13,685 nt of DNA from Chrysochromulina tobinii (lineage: Eukaryota > Haptophyta > Prymnesiales > Chrysochromulinaceae): positions 1 to 13,685 of the forward strand of contig JWZX01002327.1 in the NCBI GenBank assembly GCA_001275005.1, written 5' to 3'. Below, piece by piece: positions 1 to 6,109 of the stretch. The notes beneath the pieces are model-generated. The model saw only the letters and a program-made list of their open reading frames with translations. It was not told the DNA's origin and made no database searches. Each line of letters starts with the position of its first letter. Positions within the stretch are counted from its first letter, which is position 1. A program made the translations under genes and the position numbers.

Positions 1-378
1 TTACCGTTTTACGCAATTCTTGTCCAGCTGGACACTTTTACCGTCTTACGCCAAAATGCCCTCACTTTTACCCTATCCCCACCCTATGATCCGAGATCCG
101 TGCGCATTTCGCATTTCGGAACCCGCTGGGCGTGTACCGCGTGTATCCTACTAAACAGGCTTGTCACAGGCCAACACGTATGACATATTACAATGCCGAC
201 GTGGCATCGTGGCGATCTGACAACGATCGTTCCCGAGTGCCGTGAAAACGCTCGATCAGTGACAGGACAGTCACAGCCTCACAGGGGAAGTCATGATGAT
301 GCGTACCCACACATCCCCAGCGGCCGCCCTCAGCCGAGATCTGGCCCAGATCTCACCTGTGGCTTCCACGGCTCGGCC
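1..378. other. intergenic / 3' flank, no gene seen
   Basis: I see no convincing coding sequence here. The open frame that runs from 193 on the plus strand into the next gene is antisense to that gene and has no recognisable protein content. The first 80 bases hold three related T-rich motifs (TTACCGTTTTACGC at 1-14, TTTTACCGTCTTACGC at 37-52, and a TTTTACCC motif near 65) around a perfect 14-bp palindrome at 21-34. The rest is mixed sequence that probably includes the 3' untranslated region of the minus-strand gene ending at 379. Confidence 0.5.
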
Positions 379-1658
379 TCAGTAGATGGGCATGCTCTTG
401 TCGATGCGCTTGGCCCACGCGAGGATGCCTCCATCCATCGAGAAGAGCCGGTCCTTCTCGAAGCCGAGCTGCGCGAGCGTTTGGCATGCGGCTGCGCTGC
501 GGGCGCCCCCCTTGCAGTGCACGAGGATGTCGCGGTCGCGGGGCAGGGAGGTGCTGATGTGCGAGACCTGTCGGTGTGGCTGCAGCGCATCCACGAAGCC
601 GAGTGACACAATCTCTGCCTCCGCCCTTGAGCGAACGTCGAGCACAAAAGGTCGCCATCCTTCGTCGCGCTTACGACGCGCCACCTCTTCCACGCCAATG
701 CGCACAAAGGGCTCGGGCGGCGGCGGCGGCAAGCCCGCGGCGCCGACGCCCGCCGGCTTCGGCACGCCGCAGAAGCCCTCGTAGTCGATGAGAGACGTAA
801 TCGGCGGTGCGTTCACCCGCGGTCGCAGCTTCACCTCATGGAAGCGCATTCGCATTGCATCGTAGATGAGCAGCCGGCCCGAGAGTGTGCCCTCCTCGCG
901 CCCGAGGGCGACCTTGATGGCTTCGGTGGCCTGCATGCAGCCGATCACGCCCGGCAGGATGCCGAGCACGCCGCCCTCGGCGCACGACGGCACCTCGCCC
1001 GGCGGCGGCGCCTCCGGAAAGAGGTCGCGATAATTAGGTCCGCCTCGATAGTTGAAGACGCTCACCTGCCCCTCGAACTTTTGGATGGCGCCATACACGA
1101 GAGGCTTGCCGAGGATGACACACGCGTCGTTCACGAGGTACCGTGTCGGGAAGTTGTCCGAGCCATCCACAACCAGATCGTACTGTGCGATCACGTCCAG
1201 CGCGTTCGTCGAGGTGAGACGGAAGGTGTGCTTGTGCACGACCACGTTTGGGTTGATGTCGGTGACGCGCGCGGCGGCCGAATCGACCTTGGACTTGCCC
1301 AGCGTGCTCGTCGTGTGTATGATCTGCCGCTGCAGATTGGACTCGTCGACCACGTCGTCGTCGACAAGGCCCAAGGTGCCAACGCCCGCGGCTGCGAGGT
1401 ACATGAGAACGGGCGAGCCGAGGCCGCCGCTGCCGATGCAGAGCACCTTGGTCGCCTTCAGCTTTCGCTGCCCCCGCATGCCAAAGTCGTCTAGGATCAG
1501 GTGGCGTGAGTACCTGGCACAGCATTGGCACGCGTGTGAATACAAGATCTTCCGCCACGCGCTTGCAGCTGTGGCGTCCTCACGCACCTGCGAATCTCTT
1601 CGTGCGAAAGCTCAGGCAGAACATCCGGTGCGATGGGGGCGACGGACGGAGCACTCAT
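379..1658 (-). CDS. MoeB/MoeZ-type E1-like adenylyltransferase with C-terminal rhodanese (MOCS3/Uba4 family), 2 exons
   Basis: CDS is complement(join(379..1513,1588..1658)), 401 residues. Members of this family adenylate the C-terminal Gly of a ubiquitin-like sulfur carrier (MoaD or Urm1 type) and pass sulfur to it through a rhodanese domain, for molybdenum cofactor or tRNA thiolation. Visible features: N-terminal LSHEEIRRYSRHLIL; nucleotide loop GSGGLGSP at 51-58; Arg86 in SNLQRQ, Lys99 and Asp143 at the places of the MoeB ATP-site residues; conserved Cys201 in PSCAEGG; rhodanese loop CKGGAR with Cys357; ending ILAWAKRIDKSMPIY. Both zinc CxxC motifs of MOCS3 and E. coli MoeB are absent (NYRD replaces CYRC at 184-187), as in cyanobacterial and actinobacterial MoeB/MoeZ. 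The start at 1658 gives the family-typical N-terminus. An in-frame ATG at 1718 would add 20 residues without acidic residues, possibly a targeting peptide. A single-exon reading from 1587 would replace the conserved N-terminus with intron sequence. Confidence 0.93.
1514..1587 (-). other. intron 1 of the MoeB/MoeZ-type gene (74 nt)
   Basis: On the minus strand the exon ends ATTCGCAG, the intron starts GTGCGTGAGG and ends GCTGTGCCAG, and exon 2 starts GTACTCACGCC. Removing it restores IRRYSRHL, the conserved N-terminal block of MoeB/MOCS3 proteins, across a codon split after its second base (phase 2). The length is not a multiple of three. I see no clear branch site. Confidence 0.88.
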
Positions 1659-1872
1659 TCGAGGTGAGAGTCGTAGTGAGATGAGAGCTGTCACAGTCCA
1701 GATCCCGTGTCTCAGCATGAGCGATGAGACACTGATGAGACAGAAGAGCGAACAAATGCCGACTCTGTTTGCCGACTGAAAATCGTAAAGTGAATGGACA
1801 CGCGGAATCGTCTTCGAACCAGACCGCCCCTGAGGACAAACGCCGTGTCGGCGTCGGCGTCGTTGAAATCTA
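1659..1872. promoter_or_regulatory. divergent intergenic region, probable shared promoter
   Basis: This 214-bp gap separates two coding starts that face away from each other, so both 5' regions and promoters should lie here. It holds a perfect 8-bp inverted repeat (GTGTCTCA at 1707-1714 and TGAGACAC at 1725-1732, loop of 10) and a direct repeat GATGAGAC at 1723 and 1734. A GTCGGC repeat lies near 1846-1861, just before the plus-strand start. No TATA box is obvious. The promoter role is inferred from layout only. Confidence 0.45.
1707..1732. repeat. perfect 8-bp inverted repeat in the divergent promoter
   Basis: GTGTCTCA at 1707-1714 is the exact reverse complement of TGAGACAC at 1725-1732, with a 10-base loop. 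The alternative upstream start codon of the minus-strand gene (1716-1718) lies in the loop. It could be a protein-binding site or an RNA hairpin in the 5' leader. Confidence 0.6.
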
Positions 1873-3534
1873 ATGCCGCCTAGACCAGTCGTGCCTCAAG
1901 GGTCCAAGGCGCTCGACGCGCTTCGCGCGCTCGAGAACCGGCCAAGCGCGTCGAAGACACTCAGCCTCGACCTCAGCCTGCCGCCGCGGCCAGTGCCGCG
2001 GCGCAAGCGGGCGTTCATCTCACCCATCCACCATGCTGGGCCACCGCCTCCCGGGCCGGTCGCCGACGTCGTGCTGGATGGCTTCGTCTTGCTCGAGGCG
2101 TGCCGCGTCGAGGACCCCGACGAGGCCGAGAAGGCCGTGCTCGAGGGCTGCGGCATCTCCTCAGTCATCAGCGAGGATCTCTCCTTCTTCCGCAAGCTCA
2201 CGCACCTCGACCTCGGCGACAACCAGGTGCAGCTCGCTTCGCTCGCATACTTGCCTGCGCTCGTCGAGCTGCACCTGGACTGCAATGGGCTCATCGAGGT
2301 GACGATCCCGCCTGGCGGCTTCCCCACGCTTGAGGTGCTCAACCTCTCTTATAACGGCCTCACCGCTGCCGCAATCGCCGCGCTGGCCGACGTGCCGCGG
2401 CTGCGCCAGCTCGACTTGTCCATGAACGAGCTGACAAGTTTGCCCGCGGACCTGTCGGGGTTCGGTGCGCTGCAGAGCCTCAACTGCGAGCACAACCTGC
2501 TCAGCTCGGAGGCCACCTTCCTCGCGCTCGGCACGATGCCCGCGCTCCGCTCGCTCTCTCTTGCTCACAATAGAGTCGAGGCACTCGCGCCGGCGGTTTC
2601 GGAGAGTGCGTTCGGGATGCTCTCGACGTTCGACCTCTCGCACAACCTGATCAAGCGCGAGGAGGCGCTGCTGCCCGTGCTGCAGATGAGCGCGTTGCGC
2701 ACGCTGCTGCTCTACCACAATCCTTTTTTGAGACACGGGGCCGCTTCGGATGACTTCCATGAAGTCTTGCAGGCGCAGCGGGGCGTCGACGTGGTCACAG
2801 TGCCGCCTGCAGAGCCGCAGCCGCCGGGCAAGATGGACCTGTCAGCGATGACGACGGTCTCGGAGCCGCCCTCGCGTCGCGCGACGGCGATGGCGATCGC
2901 CAAGGCCAAGCAGCAAAAGGCCAAGGCGGATGCGATCAAGGCTAAGGGAGCTGCTCCCGCCGAAGAGAGCGGCAGCTCCTTTTTCATCACCGCGGGCAGC
3001 GAGAGCGAGGGCGCAGCTCGCGACCCGGAGATGGACGAGGCGACGGCTGCGGCGCTGCACACGGACTTTTGGGCCGAGTCGGACGCGCTCTATGATACGA
3101 ACGTCGACATGCGCACCGCGATGGCAGCACTCAAGCGGGCTGTGGAGCGCCCGCCCGTGCGACCGACCAACAACGGCGCGCACCACCTGCAGATGACCGC
3201 GAACCTGCAGATACGCAGGCGCGACAAGGTGGAGGGCGCAGGCGGTCTGCGCACGCGCCCGCTCTATACGGGCCAGCAACCACCACAGCGAGCAGGTGGC
3301 GCCGCAGAAGACATGCTAGCAGGTGTGAGTGAACTCCAGGATCGATTGGCAGGGCACGCGGCAGCCCGAGCGGCGGGGCAGGCACTGGCGCTGGCTGGCG
3401 GCGCCGCGCGCACGAGCGGCGACCCGTCCGGCGACGCGTGCGTCTCGCACCTAGAGTCGATGCTCGAGGCCATGGGCGATATGCGCGTCGGCGCGACGGG
3501 GGGTTCGGCCCCAGGTCGGCCGGCCGTTGCGTGA
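1873..3534 (+). CDS. XRRA1-like leucine-rich-repeat protein
   Basis: A 553-residue single-exon protein. After a Pro- and Arg-rich N-terminus (1-65), the segment from about 68 resembles animal XRRA1 (X-ray radiation resistance-associated protein 1): LLEACRVEDPDE, then a Leu/Val strand and SVISEDLSFF, then LRRs. About eight leucine-rich repeats span 108-290, with cores such as LTHLDLGDNQV (109), LVELHLDCNGL (130), LEVLNLSYNGL (153), LRQLDLSMNEL (177), LRSLSLAHNRV (225) and LRTLLLYHNPF (275). The C-terminal half (310-553) looks disordered: an Ala/Lys-rich helix near 336-365, a Ser/Glu stretch near 368-385 and a Gly/Ala-rich end. LRRs normally act as protein-binding scaffolds, and the molecular role of XRRA1 is poorly known. 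No signal peptide or membrane segment is visible. An in-frame TGA at 1864-1866 makes 1873 the first possible ATG in this exon. LRR assignment is firm; XRRA1 orthology is from remembered family similarity. Confidence 0.85.
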   Translation: MPPRPVVPQGSKALDALRALENRPSASKTLSLDLSLPPRPVPRRKRAFISPIHHAGPPPPGPVADVVLDGFVLLEACRVEDPDEAEKAVLEGCGISSVISEDLSFFRKLTHLDLGDNQVQLASLAYLPALVELHLDCNGLIEVTIPPGGFPTLEVLNLSYNGLTAAAIAALADVPRLRQLDLSMNELTSLPADLSGFGALQSLNCEHNLLSSEATFLALGTMPALRSLSLAHNRVEALAPAVSESAFGMLSTFDLSHNLIKREEALLPVLQMSALRTLLLYHNPFLRHGAASDDFHEVLQAQRGVDVVTVPPAEPQPPGKMDLSAMTTVSEPPSRRATAMAIAKAKQQKAKADAIKAKGAAPAEESGSSFFITAGSESEGAARDPEMDEATAAALHTDFWAESDALYDTNVDMRTAMAALKRAVERPPVRPTNNGAHHLQMTANLQIRRRDKVEGAGGLRTRPLYTGQQPPQRAGGAAEDMLAGVSELQDRLAGHAAARAAGQALALAGGAARTSGDPSGDACVSHLESMLEAMGDMRVGATGGSAPGRPAVA

Positions 3535-4084
3535 GGCCGGCGCGCGCGGGCGCCCTCAGGACGCGACGCCCATGATCGCACTCCGTGCGCCAGGCGTGCG
3601 AATCGGCGCGCGTTCATGGTGCGTTGCGGTGAGCTTTTCAATCCACTGGGGCCCGCCAGGCCGCCCCCCCCCGGCGCGTGCCGACCCGCGAGACCGGGCT
3701 CAGAAGATCTGAAGTCCGCACCACGGCCGGACGCGGGAACGGTTGTAACGAGGCTCTTACGCGGCTACAACTGACAAACAACAATTTTCCACTTTTGACT
3801 TTACCGCGGCGTACGGCCGACGCGGCGACGCCCGACGGCGCGGGCGGCGTTCTCGGGAGATTCGAGATACCGAGCTTAGATTAGAACGCGCCGAGGCGCC
3901 GACGCGCGCCCCAAGCGGAAGAGCCCCGCCCGCCCGCGGCGCGCGCGCGCGCGGGACGCCGGAGTCGGCCGGGACGCGGGAGCGTGTAACGTGTGTTGCC
4001 TGTGCCGGCTGCGGACCGATGTTACAATTTCGGCCCGCCCACGGAATCGGCACGGTGCCCAGGTACCTACTCTCACCACATCAC
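3535..4084. other. GC-rich intergenic region, convergent 3' ends
   Basis: No gene is supported in these 550 bases, which lie between the stop codons of a plus-strand and a minus-strand gene. Small open frames here have no recognisable protein content. The region contains a run of nine C at 3664-3672, an AT-rich stretch near 3770-3802 that could belong to 3' ends, and a strongly GC-rich block at about 3890-3975 with a 15-nt alternating GC tract at 3939-3953. I found no tRNA-like or other RNA structure by eye. Confidence 0.45.
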
Positions 4085-4650
4085 CTAGCCTATGACATTC
4101 TCTTCGTGGCCGTCGGCCTGCTGCATCGGCATCGGTGTCGATGCTTTCGGCGTGATGGGCGTTCGTCCGCCGTTTATCAAACCAGGCCGCTTCGGCGTCT
4201 CGTAGTCGTCCATATGCGGATGAAATTCGTCCATCTCCACGTCACCGATCGGGTCTGTGCCGCCTGCGGTTGAGCCGGGCCCCGATCGCGCTTCCGAAGA
4301 GCCCCAGTCATCCCGATCTGAGAAGGCATTGGACCACTCCGCCGCTGCCACACGGAGCAAGCCACAGTCAGTTGCGGGATGGCGAAAGGGGTTGACTTAC
4401 GCGGCTTGGGTGCACCTTTCTGGCGTCGCTGCAGCGCGTCGAGGTCACTTTCGCGAAGCCCACCCCAACACCTGCACAAACGGGCGCAGCAACTGTACCA
4501 CGGCGAGTCGTGCCTGAGCACGCGCAGGTCGTCCTCCTGAATCCCGGAAGGCATCCCGGACCACAGGTCCCCATCATTGCTTTCCATGGGACTGTCGAGG
4601 CTGGAAATGTTGGGCGGCCGGTGCGAGCTGTCGCCGCCATGTGCACCCAT
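4085..4650 (-). CDS. small orphan protein with Cys cluster, 2 exons
   Basis: CDS is complement(join(4085..4344,4401..4650)), 169 residues. I do not recognise the family. Neither exon frame makes a sensible gene alone, but a consensus intron joins them in frame. The product is acidic and looks mostly disordered. It has a compact hydrophobic/cysteine patch at about 51-63 (WYSCCARLCRCW, Cys54, 55, 59 and 61), which could be lipid-modified or bind metal; that is a guess. The C-terminal part carries several Thr-Pro sites (ETPKRP near 132, then RTPITPK and STP at about 144-153) that could be proline-directed kinase targets. There is no signal peptide or ordinary membrane helix. The ATG at 4650 is the only ATG after the in-frame stop upstream; a further upstream exon is possible. 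It is divergent from the STRAP gene, 237 bp apart. The gene model rests on splice consensus and frame, without homology. Confidence 0.62.
4345..4400 (-). other. intron of the small orphan gene (56 nt)
   Basis: On the minus strand it opens with a textbook GTAAGT, carries CTGAC 23 nt before its end (a CURAY branch site) and closes with TGTGGCAG. It splits a Pro codon (residue 84) after the first base. Removing 56 nt joins two otherwise out-of-frame reading frames without a stop. Confidence 0.75.
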
Positions 4651-4887
4651 TCCTACGATGACGCCGCTGAGCGCGGCGCGAGCGACGGAGTGATCGCGAG
4701 GATCGCTTTCTGCACCTCGCTCAGCCCACTCTCAGCCCGCACCCGCAGGCGCGCGCGCGCCCATTCATAGTGCGCAAAAACCTACATCGTGTCAGGAAGC
4801 TTAGGCAGACATTCACATTCACACATTCGCCTACCGCTTGGGCTTATCTGTCGCCTCTCTCTGTCGATCGCAGTCCTTTGCGTCGCG
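4651..4887. promoter_or_regulatory. divergent intergenic region, probable shared promoter
   Basis: This 237-bp gap separates the minus-strand start at 4650 from the plus-strand start at 4888. It contains a 12-nt alternating GC tract at 4749-4760 and a pyrimidine-rich stretch (about 4840-4880) just before the STRAP start codon. The frame before 4888 is open as far as a GTG at 4789 but has no ATG, so it is not taken as coding. The promoter role is inferred from the head-to-head layout. Confidence 0.4.
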
Positions 4888-5910
4888 ATGTCGTCGCTCA
4901 TTTTGCAAGCGAGCGCGCCGCTCATCTGCCCTGGCCACTCGCGGCCGATCGCCGGCATCGAGTTTACCAACGAGACCGAGGATGGCGTCTTCCTGCTCTC
5001 TGCGTGCCACGACAAGACGGCGATGATCCGATCGGGCGAGACGGGCGACTGGATCGGCACTTTCGAGGGGCACAAAGGCGCCGTGTGGGGGGCCGCGCTC
5101 AACCCGGACGCGACCAAGTGCGCGACTGTTTCGGGCGACTTCTCCGCCAAGGTGTGGGACGCGCTCACTGGCGACGAGCTGCTCGAGTTTAAGCACAAGC
5201 ACATCGTGCGCGCCGCAGACTGGTCGTCGGACTCGCGGCAACTCCTGACGGGCGGCAAGGAGGCGAAGCTGCGCATCTTCGACATGAACCAGCCGAACAG
5301 CGAGCCCTACATTCTCAACGGCCACGAGGCGGGTAAGGCCATCAAAGTGGTGCGCTGGTTGCCCGAGCCGTCACTCTTCCTCTCAGCTGGCGACGATAAG
5401 ACACTGCGGCTGTGGGACGTGCGCGCGAAGGCGGAGGCTGCCCAGCTCACCTTCGGCGGCACCGTCAACTCCGTCGAGCTCTCGCGCGACGCCAAGACGC
5501 TCACCATCGCCGCGGGCACCGAAGTGTCCTTCTGGGACGCGCGCTCGTACCAATGCCTGAAGCGCTTCAACCTTGGCGTCGTGGAGGCGAACGGGTACGG
5601 CGTCAATAGCGCCTCGCTGCACCCCGATCGCAAGGCCTTCGTCGCCGGCGGCGGCAACTTTTGGGTCTACGTGCACGACTACGATACCGGTGAGGAGCTT
5701 CTCTGCAACAAGGGCCACCACGGGCCCGTGTACGGAACACGCTTCGCGCCGGACGGCAAAACGTACGCGTCTGGTGGCGACGACGGCACGATACGCATCT
5801 GGACGTTCGCGGAGCAGGGCGAGGCACAGGCAGCGGCCGAGGCGGCTGCCGATGAGCAGGCAGCAGAGCCAGCGGACGCGAGCGCCACCGCGAGCGGCGG
5901 GGATAGCTGA
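4888..5910 (+). CDS. STRAP: STRAP/UNRIP-like WD40-repeat protein
   Basis: A 340-residue WD40 propeller. In animals STRAP (UNRIP) is a partner of the SMN complex in snRNP assembly, of the RNA-binding protein UNR and of TGF-beta receptors; in a protist the RNP role is the more plausible. The whole length aligns with remembered human STRAP (350 residues): start PLICPGHSRPIAGIEF, then LLSACHDKTAMIRSGETGDWIGTF at about 37-59, GHKGAVWGAALNPDATK (61-77), FSAKVWDALTGDEL (85-98), HKHIVRAADW (103-112), LSAGDDKTLRLWDV (165-178), NSASLHPDRKAFVAGG (240-255), and PVYGTRFAPDGKTYASGGDDGTIRIW (280-305). These make about seven WD repeats. The last 30 residues are Ala/Glu-rich and replace the animal C-terminal tail. 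The ATG at 4888 is the only ATG before the conserved start. No introns, signal peptide or membrane segment. It lies 199 bp upstream of the next gene in the same direction. Confidence 0.93.
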   Translation: MSSLILQASAPLICPGHSRPIAGIEFTNETEDGVFLLSACHDKTAMIRSGETGDWIGTFEGHKGAVWGAALNPDATKCATVSGDFSAKVWDALTGDELLEFKHKHIVRAADWSSDSRQLLTGGKEAKLRIFDMNQPNSEPYILNGHEAGKAIKVVRWLPEPSLFLSAGDDKTLRLWDVRAKAEAAQLTFGGTVNSVELSRDAKTLTIAAGTEVSFWDARSYQCLKRFNLGVVEANGYGVNSASLHPDRKAFVAGGGNFWVYVHDYDTGEELLCNKGHHGPVYGTRFAPDGKTYASGGDDGTIRIWTFAEQGEAQAAAEAAADEQAAEPADASATASGGDS

Positions 5911-6109
5911 TCTCAGATCTGCCTGCGGCGGTGCGGCGGCCAGCCTCCACTGGGGGGCTCCCCGCGGCCTGCGCCTCCGCAGCCAGAAGCTCGATAGGCC
6001 GAAACGATAGACGTGTCAAATCTCTCGCTCCACTAAATCTCGTGTTCTTGACTTTTCCCCTCACGTGCTTGTGGATTGCCCCGTAAGCGGAACGCGACGC
6101 GCAGCGTTG

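Noticed and set aside
838-1494. 218-codon plus-strand open frame
   Set aside because: It is antisense to the strongly supported MoeB/MoeZ gene and has no family features.
1515-1587. Single-exon start of the MoeB/MoeZ protein at 1587
   Set aside because: The predicted residues before YSRHLIL come from an intron. Splicing to the exon at 1588-1658 restores the conserved N-terminus exactly.
3678-3884. Short plus-strand open frame in the GC-rich gap
   Set aside because: It is short and has no motif. It spans a base-composition change with no coding pattern.
4789-4887. N-terminal extension of STRAP with a hydrophobic, signal-like segment
   Set aside because: It would have to start at a GTG, and the family begins near the ATG at 4888. 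The hydrophobic look comes from the pyrimidine-rich leader.
6065-6109. Extension of the EF-hand protein upstream of 6110
   Set aside because: The frame begins with GTG and offers no ATG before 6110.
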